Shown: piece after piece, positions 12,401 to 24,853 of the stretch
Position numbering within the stretch: the first letter of the stretch is position 1
How the letters are laid out: the number at the start of each line of letters is the position of its first letter
From: Zelopaecilomyces penicillatus
Lineage: Eukaryota > Ascomycota > Sordariomycetes > Hypocreales > Pseudodiploosporaceae
Assembly (NCBI GenBank): GCA_005765155.1
Contig: VCCP01000004.1
Coordinates: forward strand, 372,001 to 436,000
DNA: 64,000 nucleotides
Reading direction: 5' to 3'
Notes under the pieces: model-generated
What the model was told of the DNA's origin: nothing
The model's database searches: none
The model's input: the letters and a program-made list of their open reading frames with translations, nothing else
Made by a program: the position numbers and the translations under genes

Positions 12401-14521
12401 CACGCTGTAAATCTGAGCTCCAGAGACGCCCTCATTGCCACAGGCGAGCTTTCAGATGAGAAAATGGGCAGCGAATGCGCCGGTATTGTCACCAGAATTG
12501 GTCGCAACGTCGCTCATGTTGTCGTTGGTGACCGTGTCGCTGCCTGGTCTGTTGGTTCTGCCGCGACGGTTGTCCACCGCGCTGCTCAGTCTGTCCAGAA
12601 GATTCCCGATAGCTTTGACTTCCCCTCCGCCGCCGCCTTGCCAAAGGCTCTTGTTACTGCCTACTACAGCCTGGTATATGCTGCTCGAATCCGCGAGGGC
12701 GACTCAGTGTTGATTCATTCAGCGGCTGATGCTACAGGCCGGATGGCTATTCAGATCGCCAACTTTCTTGGAGCGCGAGTGTTTGCTACTGTCGATTCAG
12801 ATGAGAAGAAAGAGCTCCTTCGGAGAACCCGTGGAGTAGCAGAGAGCAACATCTTTTCTTCGCAGGATCTTGAGTTTACTAGTGCTATCAAGCAGGCTAT
12901 TGGGGGCCGTGGAGTTGATGTTATTCTCAATACTCTAGAGGGTGAGGCAGCACAAGAAAGTTGGGGTCTTGTGGCTCCTTTTGGCCGTTTCATTGAACTC
13001 GGCGACGGCAATCTGGGCTCAAGGATGTTGCAGTCCAAGAATGTCATTGTTGCCGCGGTTGACGCCATGGCCATCTTGAAACAAGATCAGAAACTCGCCG
13101 GAGAGCTGTTCTCCAAGGCTATGGAACTGGTAGCTGCTGGCCGTGTTGTTAATACGGTGGCTCCAGCAGTAAAGCCATTTTCCGAAATTCAAGACGCTTT
13201 GCGCCAGATCCTGGTTAGCAAGTCTGACGAAAACATCGTCGTCGAAGCCCGTGCCGGGGATCTTGTTCCTGTAAGTATCTTATCCCACCACCAGTATTAA
13301 AAACAAGTTACTAATGCGTATCAACAGGTTATGCCAAAGCCTCGAGAGCACATCAAGTTCCATGAAGACGCCTCTTACCTGCTGGCAGGTGGTTTTGGCG
13401 GTCTAGGACGAAGCATGTCTCGATGGATGGTTCAGAACGGAGCCAGAAACCTCATATTTGTGTCTCGTGGTGGCGCCTCATCAGCAGAGGCCTCAGAACT
13501 TGTGGAGGAACTGAGCTCCAAGGGCGCGAATATTACAGTTCTCAAGTGTGACATTACAGATGAAGCGGTATTTACGTCATCTCTTGCACAAGTTCTTGAG
13601 ACTTTACCACCCATCAAGGGAGTTGTGCAGGCTGCCATGGTACTCAAGGACCAGGTATTCTCAAACATGTCTCACAACGCCTTCAAGGATTGTGTTCAGC
13701 CCAAAGTGCAAGGCTCATGGTCGCTCCACAAGGCTACACTGCAGCAGCCGCTCGATTTCTTCTTGCTACTTTCCTCGTGTGCCTCTTTCTGGGGCAACGC
13801 GGGTCAGTCCAACTATGCCGCTGGCTGCAACTATCAGGTTGCTCTGGCAGCCCATCGCCGCGGACTTGGTCTGCCAGCAACAGCCATTGACATTGGAAAG
13901 GTTACCAATGTGGGCTTCGTCGCAGAGAACGCGGGTACTACTTCAGAGCGCAACCTGATCAAACTCGGCTTGGTGGATGTCCACGAAGACGAGCTGCTGA
14001 CCATGTTGGAGGTGGCGATGCTACCACCTCAAGAGGGCGATCTGAGTATGCCCAATGGCCACCTACTCACCGGCGTCCACTCCATCAACGACCCGATGAA
14101 AGGCGCCGAGCTGCCCTTCTGGAGCCGTGACCCCGTCTTTTCCCACATGGACTTTGTCCGCCCGCAGCTACGCAAAGCCAAGCAGATCGACGATGCCGCC
14201 GACGCATCCACCAAGGAACAACAACCACTACCGACGTTGCTGGCTTCAGCCGCTTCAGCCAAGGACGCAGCGGCCTATGTTCTCGATGCGCTAATCCGTA
14301 AACTAGCCAGGTCGCTCATGATGAATCACAATGATATTGACGCAAAGCGACCGATGGCTGCCTATGGCGTTGACTCGCTCATTGCTGTTGAGCTGCGCAA
14401 TTGGTTTGCGCGTGAAAGCAAAGTCGAGATGCCCGTGTTTGAGATTTTGCAGGCCGCATCGCTGACGGCGCTGGCGAGCAAGGCGGCTGGGAAATCTGCA
14501 CTGGTCAAGCTGACTACGTAG
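6455..14521 (+). CDS. Highly reducing polyketide synthase (KS-MAT-DH-MT-ER-KR-ACP)
   Basis: Iterative type I synthase building a reduced, probably C-methylated chain from malonyl-CoA and SAM. Exons 6455-6670, 6726-8439, 8508-13270 and 13328-14521 give 2628 aa. KS about 18-440 has Cys189 (DTACSSS), His324 (EAHGTGT) and His366 (NIGHLEG). MAT has FTGQGAQWW and Ser690 in GHSSGE. DH has His1025 (HxxxGxxxxP) and Asp1226 (HPATMDTF). The methyltransferase SAM loop EIGAGTGG starts at 1507 and looks intact. ER about 1900-2205 reads HSAADATGRMA where GGVG is usual. KR has LAGGFGGLG near 2252 and Tyr2394. The terminal ACP has Ser2581 in GVDSL. There is no thioesterase, reductase or carnitine acyltransferase domain, so release needs another protein. 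An in-frame ATG at 6407 is possible, but 6455 starts closer to the KS, as is usual. Confidence 0.95.
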
Positions 14522-15074
14522 GTGTAAGGCTTGCAGGGGAAATTGTTGCAAATGCTGTGTTGGGAATAATCGTTTATAATAGCGTCGTGATGGATGGAAC
14601 CATGGCCGTGGCGTGATCGGAGTAATTATACGGGCGCTGACGGTGTTGGATGAATTTCTTTTTCTTTTTTCTCCTTTTTTCTCCTTTTTCTTTTTCCTTT
14701 CTTGGCTTTGCTTTGAACTGTTCTTGAGCGTGGGCGTTATGAAGGGACAATGCATTGGTAGTCTAGTTTATGAGTTTTGGATATGCCTCACTTAATAGAT
14801 TTCATATGTTATGAATTGAATAGTTCGTATCACTTAAATGTCCGTCCGTGTTCGTGCCATCCCAAGATCACATATGCATCTACCATAATACCGAAAGAGG
14901 AAATATGAGTCCAAACTTGTGTAAGTCATCCATCAACAGCACGGTGCTAACATGCATAAGGTTATCATTCAATCAACACAACATCTTGTGAAACAAAGTA
15001 GTATTATAATCATCGCTTTTAATAATCATTATCAATTACAAACTTTTCCGTTCCATGCATATACCAAATAGTCC
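14522..15074. other. Convergent 3' intergenic spacer
   Basis: This 553-bp gap separates the stop codons of the HR-PKS and the acyl-CoA oxidase. It contains a pyrimidine-rich run at about 14652-14702 and is AT-rich beyond that, consistent with two facing 3' UTRs. No gene seen. Confidence 0.6.
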
Positions 15075-17336
15075 TTACAGCTTGCTGTTAATCAAAGGTT
15101 CAATAAACCCTTCATATCCCTTGCGGTGCATGCTCTCGTTCTTTCTCGCCTGCACATTGAGAGGCAATTGCTTCGTCCAGGCCATGATCCGCTCATACAC
15201 ATTTCCATCGTACATGCCAATGGCACTACCCAGAGAGGCATCTGTAAAGTTCCAGGCGTCGCCGAGCGCTATGATGTCTGGTAACAAAGCAGTAAGGAGG
15301 TCGTCAACAATGTCACGCACAATGGCAAGCTGTTCGGCGTTGACATATCCATCCTCAACGAACTGCATGGCTCCTGATAGCTGGGGGTTTTCAATTGCAG
15401 TTAGAGCAAAGAGGTTGCGTAGATGTGCTAGTGCTTGTTGCGTTGAAGGATCGAGACATGACTCAACGGCTGTCGTGAAACTCTCTAGAACAAATAGCTC
15501 AATATGGGCACGTCCCGCGCGAGTAAGGTGCATCATATTCTTGTTCCAAGCGTCTGCATACGAGAGCTTGCCGATTTTCTGCGACTTTTCAAGTTGTGAG
15601 TTTGCATGGAAGGCCAATCTCGCCGCGCGGCGGCGAAACATGGCAAGCTGGTTATTGGCGTTGAGGAAATCAGCAGCAGTTGTAAAGCCGCACTGCGCTG
15701 GTCGAGGTAAACTCAGATATTGCAGTGCCCCCAAAACGGGCTGGCTTTGATGGACAGCTCGTACGCCTTTCATCATGTATCTTGCAGTTTGCTGGTACAT
15801 GACACCATTCTCCCCCTCAAGTGTTGGCAATGGCGCAGCTGTGCTGATGATGGCATGGAACCCAGACATGTCAGAAAACCCGAAGCCACCACAGGTTTTA
15901 CGAGCATCCTCCACTCCGGAAGCACATACTTCTGAAGAATAAGCCTTGAGAGCCGATGTAAGTGCATGGACATCGGGCAGACGACTGTGATCATCATGCA
16001 GCTTCAGCTGTGTTCTCAGCGTCTCAAACACCTTGGTGCATGCCTGTCCTGCAAAAAATAGAGCGTAGGCTTGCGCCATGATTGCCAAGAGTCGATATTG
16101 CTGCGACTTATAGTTGATGATCGACAACTCCTGTTTTCTTTCAGTAGAAACTCCTACGCCTTGCTCGCGCACGACAGAAAACCGGGTCGCAATCACAGCT
16201 GCTTGCGCAAGTTGATAGGGGCAGACGCGGATGATGAGCAATCTCGTAGACATCATCGTGATATAGGAGAGTTTGTCGTGCGGTGCTCGTGTATAGTCGC
16301 CATCCCGGGAGAGTTTTGCGTGGCCCATGAGCATCTGATCGCGAGGAATCCTAACATGATGGAAAATAGCGTAACCCATATCGGCAGTATTATAGCCCAT
16401 CTTTGACCCAATATCGCCAGTTTCGACCCCTGTAATGTTACAATTGCCAAGCATTAACCCAAGCAAATCCTTGCCGTTATCATCTGGGCTCGGAATTGAG
16501 CTTACCTGGGACGTTCTTGTAGTCCTCGAGAGAGCGGAGCTGGACAAGAAACGGGTGTACTCCGAGGTCCTTTTGCTTGAGGATAAGTCTAGCCATTACA
16601 ATTGCGTGGCTTGCAGTGAATGCGAGAGCAGTTGGCCAGTACTTCGTACTGGTCAGTGTCGGTGAGTGAATGATGAACTCGTCTGTCGCTTCATCGAAAG
16701 TTGCTGTCGTCTCCAACCCTCGAACAAACGTACCGTGTCCAATCTCTGTCTGTGCATATGTCCCAACAATTTTACCAGCTTCTACCAAGGGTAACCACCG
16801 TGCTCTTTGCTCTGGACTTGTCTGTAAGTCCAATGCGGTAGAAAACATGCTGGGGTTGTGTCCAAACGGCGAGGAAACCACCAACGCATATTGATGTGTG
16901 TGGTCGTCGAAAACTCCAAGTCGGTGTTCAATATTGTCCTCAATGAGCGCCTTTCCAAACTGTAGTCCATGGAGGTACTGTTCTTCTCTGTCCGTGTTGG
17001 CGTAGGCAGCAGGGAGTTTCATGGTGTCTGCCAGTCCCAGCTTTGCTTCGACTCTCTCAAAGGCGGCTCTCCGGGTCTCTGCTCGTTCTTTTCTGTAATA
17101 AAACCATTGGCTCAGTCATGGGAGGCTCTAGTTGGCGACACAGCCTTTTGGCGTTGTCGAGAGGGATGTATCCTAACTTACCCTCCGTAGATGTGGTATT
17201 GGAGCTGCTCTGGCTTGAAAGATGCTTTGACTCTGGCCTGTGCCATCAACCACATTGGGCGGTTTGGTACGTTATGAGGCTTGCCCATGTTGTTGTGGTT
17301 TGGTATCATAGGCGTGGTAGTAATTGGTGAATTCAT
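15075..17336 (-). CDS. Peroxisomal acyl-CoA oxidase with C-terminal SKL
   Basis: FAD enzyme oxidising acyl-CoA to trans-2-enoyl-CoA with H2O2 release, the first step of peroxisomal beta-oxidation. Exons on the minus strand 17336-17182, 17092-16506 and 16429-15075 give 698 aa, the usual family length. The N-terminal YHIYGG/KERAETRR segment, the YAQTEIGHGT stretch, the VETGDIGSKMGYNTAD stretch and LEGENGVMYQQTARYM (E452 at the expected catalytic glutamate) follow the family. The last residues are INSKL, a type 1 peroxisomal targeting signal. It faces the HR-PKS tail to tail across 553 bp. It could be a housekeeping paralogue, or a pathway enzyme supplying or shortening acyl chains; the position favours the latter but does not prove it. 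An alternative upstream start at 17408 is not an ATG. Confidence 0.93.
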
Positions 17337-19452
17337 TTCTGCTAGACGCTGTTGTTTTGAACAGCTTTTGCCAAGTGTATGCTCCGAAGCGTGGAAAACA
17401 GAGACCAACAGGTAACAGCGCCCACGTTACATAGGGTATATAAAGAGAAGGTTGACAGATGAAAGGGGGGGATCCAGCTGTCTCGTTGAGGGACGGGCTA
17501 GCATCCCACACTGCATGGCGAACCGTCAAGGCCCTTTCCTTATGGGTTGTGGAGTGCAACACACCATGTACAAGTATCGGCCTGCGTCCCTGTACATTAA
17601 ACTACCTCACTATAGAAAAAAACCTTACATGTGGCATTTCACGGCCCCAAACATCCGCTTCTGACATTCACTGGCTAGTAACTGACTCTTGGTTTCTAGT
17701 CTATTGCCACGCCGCAAAACGAAACCTGATTCGTTACTCAAAGCACAGTAACATTCAAATATGGGTACTAGATCCAACCCTACCTTGTCCGATTTACCTT
17801 GCATAGGCTATTACAAAAGTAAAAAAGAAAAAAAGAAAGAGGATCGACCAGATGATAGCTCTAGCCTGCCAATAAAAAACACAGGTAAGTCGGGTCAGCG
17901 CATGCATAAAAAGGACGAATCGGAGATACAATTGGGGGCCAACGGAAATATCCACGCATCCCGACGTAGGTAACACTCGGCCCGGTGAATCGATCAGTCA
18001 GACATCGCTTAGAGAAAGCCAGCCTTGTCAAAGCAGCTCCACTTCAAAGATCCTGCCGTGTACACCTAATAGTTGTAGTTGACAAAAGAAACCATCCCAC
18101 GGCAGTACCTGCTGCAATGATACATGTATCCTCGCTTATGGCTAAGCCAGTAGTACTACAAGTTTCCATTTAATTATTGGTCCGCTTCTTGCCATGTCCA
18201 GGCACATCTATAAGCACTAAGCCCCAATAATGGATAATATTTGCCGCCCCTATCAGACATTTCGAACCTCACAGGGTTTTGTGTTGCGATAACAGGAGCT
18301 CGAACAGCGCCTCAGCTGGCGCATCAACATCTTTCGTAGGAAGGCTAAACCAGGTAGCTTATAGAATAGTCCCCAGTCTAAACCTACCATACCTAGTTAG
18401 AATAGCTGAAAGCTAGGGCCAACCAAAAAAAACCTCCCGCTAGATTGAGTCTGTGTTCCAAGCTTATACATAAGTATCCAATCCTACTCTTCACAGGGAT
18501 TCAGAGGCTAGATCCTTCTTCCTTCAAAGCCGCTTAATCTTGTTTAGGTCGATTGTAGCCTGGAGAGGATTGATTGCAGAGTCAACGCAACTGACGGAGT
18601 TGCAAAAACCAAGATATTAGTTTAACTGCCTTGTCACGCTAGTGTGTGGCCGGAAACGGACAATTGTTTATCTCACGACATGCTCTAGCAGTTACTAATT
18701 TTAGCTTACTTATCTTTCTCCCTCAAAAAAGTATGGTAATTATTCAGCCATGGGGAACTAGCTCTCAAATCGGATTTCTTGAATCTCCGGCATGTGGCTT
18801 GATTAGCCAGCTTGGAGCTTACTGTTAGGTGTTGTTATAAACTCCGCGATGGCAAAAGCCGTGTCTGTCCAGCGTCCTTGCGGGGGACCTGCATGATCGG
18901 CCCCGTTGTTCAGTTTATGTTCTAGTGCCATCAATCAATCTCCAATGCAACGGTACTACCGACTCACCACGTTTACCTTGCACTTTCATCGTGTTCCACG
19001 TTCTAGCTCGGCATAAGTAAAGTCTGGTATTCCCCTTACCCGTGGAAGGCTTGCAGGACAGCCACAAGCATATCGCTGACACTTTATGCCGCCTCTGCAG
19101 TGGCTCTTTCAAGGCATCAGGTCGTGGAGTTTGTGCGACAATGAAGTTGAGATCATCTTAGCGACGACTCTGTTCTGCAGTGTTGCAGAATTACTAATGA
19201 AAAATGTCGATGGATCGTCGGCAGCCTTGCGGAGATGTCTCTAGCCTCGGTCCCGAGTGCGAGCGAATGGTTTTCTTAGTAAACTGGTTTACTAAGTTCC
19301 ATCCCAGTGCCAAGGATTTTCTCGATTTCTACATCCTCCGAGGAAACGTCGCTGAAAACCTTTCCATTTTCATTACCAGAGTGTTCAGTGTCAAGCATCC
19401 GAGTGCGAGGCCACCAACTTGATTTCATTTACAACATTGCCAACACTTCACC
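17337..19452. other. Gene-poor region upstream of the acyl-CoA oxidase
   Basis: The first few hundred bases are the likely oxidase promoter. The rest is AT-rich with frames under 100 codons, none with a recognisable motif or credible splice partners. Confidence 0.45.
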
Positions 19453-19782
19453 TCAGTCGCAGGCAATTATATCGCGGCGATTAACAAAGTGTACAGAGAT
19501 CTGTCCGAGCGAGATGAATAAGGCAGAGAAAATGAGCTCCAGCTCAATGGTTTGTACAGGCCCATTCTGGCGATGCTGAAAATAAGAAGCTTGTCGGACT
19601 AGGAGTTTACTTGTACTGCCCAAATGAAGCGCCCTCATTTAGATTCTGGTGTTCTGGTAGCCAGAATCTTTTTGCACAGTTCCATCCGGCTCGAAACTGG
19701 CTTTCACCCATCAAGCCTTGCCATGCGAGACTTTGACGTTGGGCGCCCAGTCAACATGGCTCATGATAACGAAGTCGGGGTT
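19453..19782 (-). pseudogene. Possible degraded coding remnant, family unknown
   Basis: On the minus strand one frame reads protein-like sequence, including FVIMSHVDWAPNVK and KASFEPDGTVQKDSGYQ, but is broken by a TGA at 19713-19711 and a TAA at 19641-19639 and then runs on to 19453. Flanking sequence gives no continuation with splice sites. I do not recognise the family. It could be a decayed gene or chance sequence; the balanced composition of the 19639-19782 part is the only reason to list it. Confidence 0.25.
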
Positions 19783-20226
19783 TCTGGCACTTATCAACAA
19801 TTGGACGTTTCAAAAGTGCATGCACGGATTGGCTTCGTATCACCGCAAGATTGAGTTACCTGATGATTGCGGGTGGGTTTGTTGTCTTGATGCCTTCTCT
19901 CCCTTACCCTATATACTCAGAGCAGAAAATGATATTTATATTTCTTCTTTTACAATTTATGTATGCAGTGAGACTGCTGCTTGGCAATATTCAATCTTGG
20001 AAATAAGAATGCCGAGCATAATTAATCTATTCACATCTCTCCTCAGCTCGCGCCAAAGTCACAAGCTGTCGGTGGCGTTTGCCATTCAGCGCAACGCCGC
20101 CATGAAGAAATTAACGGATTTCAGTGCTATCCTACCTAGCAACGATGTTCAATCGCACGGTGGCGTTCTCACCTGAACACGATTCTCGACCCCGCAAACC
20201 TGATGCCAAGCAATGCGAGTTACGTG
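19783..20226. other. Intergenic, upstream of the VOC-type gene
   Basis: No gene recognised. It ends at a TATA box and probably contains the promoter of the gene at 20323. Confidence 0.4.
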
Positions 20227-20233
20227 TATAAAA
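20227..20233 (+). promoter_or_regulatory. TATA box
   Basis: TATAAAA 90 bp before ATG 20323. It lies downstream of the in-frame ATG at 20203, which argues that 20323 is the true start. Confidence 0.5.
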
Positions 20234-20322
20234 GACAAAAGGTTGACGCAGAGCTATCATCAGAGGGCTTTGCAACAATCGCAATCCTACAACAAAGCCC
20301 CATAAAAAGAGAATACAGAAAC

Positions 20323-20817
20323 ATGCCTCTCAACAACATCATCACATGTCTTTGGTTCGACGGCCAGGCTGAAGAAGCTGCTAAACACTACGTCTCCATC
20401 TTCAGCAACTCCTCCATCACCTCCACTCACCTGTACTCGGACGCCGGCAAAGAAAACCATGGGCGGGAGCCCGGCAGCGTCATGACCGTGGTTTTTGAGC
20501 TCAACGGTCGCCAGTTTGTAGCCCTTAACGGCGGGCCGCACTTCAAATTCAATCAGGCTATCTCGTTGATGGTTGAGTGTATGGACCAGGCTGAGGTGGA
20601 CTACTACTGGGAAAAGCTGGGCGAGGGTGGCGACGAGTCGCAGCGAGCCTGTGGATGGGTGCCGGACAAGTTTGGCCTCTCGTGGCAGGTTACTCCCAAG
20701 ACACTGACGCGCATGCTGGCGGACGAGGATAGGGTCAAGGCAGATCGTGTTATGATTGCCATGATGAAGATGACCAAGATCGAGATTGACAAACTGCAAG
20801 AGGCGTATGATGGTTAA
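20323..20817 (+). CDS. PhnB-like / VOC-superfamily protein (3-demethylubiquinone-9 3-methyltransferase-like domain)
   Basis: Small single-exon protein of 164 aa that is one whole domain of the PhnB / 3-dmu-9_3-mt type within the glyoxalase-bleomycin resistance fold. It starts PLNNIITCLWFDGQAEEAAKHY, typical of the N-terminal strand and helix of this group, followed by FVALNGGPHFKFN, DYYWEKL and FGLSWQ, all characteristic. The family name is historical: most members are not methyltransferases and have no known substrate. The start at 20323 fits both the domain boundary and the TATA box; a longer frame from 20203 would add 40 low-complexity residues. It has no obvious link to its neighbours. 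Confidence 0.88.
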   Translation: MPLNNIITCLWFDGQAEEAAKHYVSIFSNSSITSTHLYSDAGKENHGREPGSVMTVVFELNGRQFVALNGGPHFKFNQAISLMVECMDQAEVDYYWEKLGEGGDESQRACGWVPDKFGLSWQVTPKTLTRMLADEDRVKADRVMIAMMKMTKIEIDKLQEAYDG

Positions 20818-23800
20818 CGGGAGGAAACAACAGCATTCGTTTGTCGGGGGGATCTTGGTTTGCTATTACTTATCCAATCATGACTTTTAGTAAATCCGCA
20901 TAATTCATATCTCTTTGACTTGTGAATGACGGAGTAACACCAAATAAATTGAATGTGAGTCTGACTTTTATGCTAACAACTGCGAGTCGAGCCATCACCA
21001 CGCAAACGCCCGCAATCATGATATATGGTCGCATTATCCTACTTCAGTCTGCCGATATATTGAGGCCGTATTTGACGTGAGAGAAAAGAGCAAGAAACCA
21101 TTTCAGTCATTTGCTTTTAGCATACATTTGTAGAGAATTGTTGCTCATATCATATGTTGCATCAGTCGGCAATCATTACTTGCTGCCGGCTTGGCATCTC
21201 TGTATTGTCATCGTAGTTGAGCGTCAATGTGTTTTAATAGTTGATACTGCATCAGGATAAGTCAAGAGATGAACCAGAGAAGGCAATACCGACTACAATC
21301 AGATCTGGGTTGATCAGTATCATTTGGCAGATTCTGACTTGAAGATGATAGTGATAAGATATAATCCGCGACACTACTCTCCCAATCATCACGATACATA
21401 CTCTGGTTACACCGCCAATTCTCCATCTACAATTGGATGTCAGGAACTAGGATCTCTGCAAGAAATCCCTGTCCGTTACAACGCCAATGGATGGGTTGGG
21501 CCTTGCCTACCCTGGCAAAACACACCCGTAACATGGGAGTTCAATACTGACTGCCGCGGGATCCAACGCCCGCGAAATAGCAGAATTGGCCGAAAATAGA
21601 CCAATCCCAGCTTGAATGCAACATGCTGAAGGCGATAAAATCCATGGATGGCAGCGTGGGCGGCCTCGCCGCAGTTCAGTCTGCCTCCATTCTCGGGCGA
21701 AAGGATCCGGATCCGGGGGCTTTTTAAAGTAAAGACTCCTTCCTACATGAGGGAGGATGAGCGGTGAGCGATTGACTGATCAAACCAGACAGTGCAAACG
21801 CTTTCGTCTGCGCCAATCCTTTTGTTGGGTAGTCGTGACATTCGATTGATGGGACAGCCGCCTCGACAAACGCAGCGAGCCATGCTGCGGATGTCCGAGT
21901 ATAATAACATTGCGATGTTCAGTGACGAGTTGAGTCAAAATGGCAAAAACCAGCAGCCTCAGGGAAGCGCTGCATTGATGTCACACACTCACCATAAAAC
22001 CAAGCAAAAAAGGCTGTACAACTACAGTACAACATAATTAATTGATAGTACAATGATGACAGTGATCGACAATGGGGTAATTCAACAGCATTCCTGATCC
22101 TGCAGATGATGCCTGCGGGCGATGACTTACACCTGCGGCACAGAGAGCCCTGAGCGTCATCAACGACTTGCCTGTCCTGGACTGAAGCTGCAGAGAACGG
22201 CCTCTTGTCTTGTCTTTTGTTTCTGCAAAAGCCCCTGTCTCTTTCCCTTCCCCTGTTCATCATGCCCTGTGCTTCCCAGGAAGGTTGGTGCAGGATCTCC
22301 AGGTTTTTTTTTGTCAAACTGAAATGTGACAAGTCTGCCAATCACGATTGCAAAACGCGGATGCGCCAACCCGTATCCGTGCATCTTTTAAAATGAGACC
22401 TTGTTGGGTTTGTTGTGCATGACGAAGTTCCTTTCCCCCCCCTCTTTGACAATTGGGTTTCTATTGAACCCCTGTCTGCTCCCCCCATCATTCCATTGTG
22501 TGTCTCCTCTTGGAGAATGCGTACGTAGGTCAGCATGAAAAGGGTGGGGGATATCAGAAAGAATTAAGGACACATAGCATATGTATGTATGTATGTCTGT
22601 TCTTATGCAGGAACATAAACGGCATTTGCCTCAACATGCGTCAATGACCTGTACCTGCAGTGCCGTGCAGTATCGCAGCGCCCGTTGGTCGCACAGGAAA
22701 TTGGACCGTCCGAGTCCCAAGACTTTGGACCCCCGGCCCCAGTATTTCTTTTTTTTTCCTTTTTCTTTTTAAAAGATAGCTTCCTCGGCGAGGTTGTCCT
22801 GAAATCGCCAACGATCGTCACTCCGGCGACCTTCCGAGGGCGAGCAAGGCCTGTCAGCGGGTCCTCCCGCCTTTACCTAGGGTCCTGGTCCCGGGACCGA
22901 GGGGTGGTGGTGTTTTTAATCTTGTGAGATTCATTCTTTGTGATTGTTGGCACTCGCCAGTAATATCTCAGCTCCCGGCACTTTATGTCGTAGATTAGAT
23001 GAGGCAAATCCACGGAATGGGAATGACAGGCGATGCAAGCAGGCCGGCCTGCTGGTGGATCTCCTCCCTTGTATGTACGTCCGTACCTGACTACTGTACG
23101 TGTGTGGATTTCCCCATGATATAGACCAGGGTGTTTTCTGCTATTACGTCGCACGGTTCGGCATTTGAACGGGGGAGACAGCACAGCCAGTAGCAAAAGG
23201 CACGTTATCCCGTTTGCTTGCCCTCACTCGCTCTCAATCTTTTTGTCTCTGGTCTTGCATTGTGATGACCCAGGCGACGCTTGGGTGCTTCCGCAATCTA
23301 AACTCAATCATGCTGAACCCCTCCCACCCCTTGAGGCTATACACCTAGGTTGAGCCAGCCATCACCATCTTTTGCTCAGATCTTATTCTGTGCAGTCATT
23401 CAAGCGAAATACAATGCGCCCCCAGGCGGCCAGTGCCCTGCAATGAGATCGATCGAGTGTAACAAACTGCCAGGAAGATAGATCTATGAGAGGGAACGAA
23501 CGGACTTTATCTATCTGTATATTTGTCCGTCCTAATTACTACATATCACGATCTTGTATTACTACCACATTATATCACAATCCCCGCGTGTTCCATTCAT
23601 GGATCCCCCCTCTCATCCCATCACCCACAAAATATATTCATGCCTTAGGGAAGAGGGTCTCTCCATGCGGGCAGTTTTAGCCAAGCTGCACACTACTCCC
23701 AACGTTGGTGAATTCTTCAACGTTTCTTCTTTGCTTTCCCTTTTCTTTTTCGCGTCCATCTACCGGCCGAGTTTCCCCCCCAACGTTATTTTTTTCACTT

Positions 23801-24853
23801 GGGATATGAAAAGTCAGCCGCGCTCCGACCACCCGGGTCCTCACTGTGCTGCATACCACGTAAAACATACATATTGAAACCCCGATGGTTCCTTTGGGCT
23901 TTGGGAGGGGGGCTGTCAATTTCCTTTGTCTGCACGGAAATGGCAATCTCTGAGGCCTGGTTGGCCGGGTTTGGGGATTCGCCCCCCATTTATTACGAGC
24001 ATCTATCATGACAAGTGGGGAGGGGGGGCTCTGCGGGTCTTGTCTGATACAACGCTAGCCAAGGGTTCTTTCAAGCATCAATCATCTGGACAGGGCCGTT
24101 GTATTTGAAATATTCCATTTTCAGACGATGGACGTACTGACACCCCAGCACATCTCCAGAGCAAAAGTCAGAGCGGGTTCTTTCCCCAAATTGCGTCCCT
24201 TCAATGGCCTGTGCTGCGATCGATGGTGTGTCTGTGCCTCTCTTTCTCTGGCAAGGAAGCGAGCGCTGCGAAATGGCCAGGTGTTCGTAAGCGAATGAGT
24301 ATCTCTCTGGGCAATTAATACGTCTGGGGCGATCAAGCCAGGTAGGGCTCAAGGTTCATCGGCCGTGATCAGTCGTTCGTCCCGTTTCTCCATAGTCCGA
24401 GCCCGTTGCTGGTCTACTACCTACTAGGTGGAATAGTTTAGGGTCACGCCATCAATTTTGAGCAGGGGAAAGGGAAGCCAAGACGCGGGATACGTTTGTT
24501 TAAATCGTCGTCATGAGCATGAGAACTGCCCAACGCCAATTGGCGAAAGGTATTATTAGAGTGTTGCTAAGTATATACAAGAAAGTCTTTTTAAAATGGA
24601 ACGGTGTGGATCAAAAAGTGTGTCCGATTGAACGAACGAACGAGTGAACGAATGAATGAATGATTTGAATGAATTAATAAGACGCATCTCCCTCCACGCT
24701 ATCGTACATGAAAGTCGCATTTTTTTGGTGCGCCCCTCAGTCCAATACAAGTAAAAGGAAAAAAAAAAAAAAAAGACTCGGAGAGAGGATAAAGAGTGTC
24801 GTCTTGTCCTGGGCGGAACCACATTGATTAAGCGTGACAGTACGCGGCCGGCT
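20818..24853. other. 4-kb intergenic region, no gene recognised
   Basis: Lies between two convergent genes, so it is long for simple 3' spacer. It contains poly-pyrimidine runs, a GAAC/GAAT-type tetranucleotide tract near 24633-24664, and frames of at most about 140 codons without motifs. An unannotated RNA or a heavily spliced small gene cannot be excluded. Confidence 0.4.

Noticed and set aside
12012..12713. Frames inside the PKS in other phases
   Set aside because: Shadows of the ER-region coding sequence.
20203..20322. 40-residue upstream extension of the VOC-type protein from ATG 20203
   Set aside because: It adds no domain sequence and starts upstream of the TATA box at 20227; ATG 20323 matches the family start.
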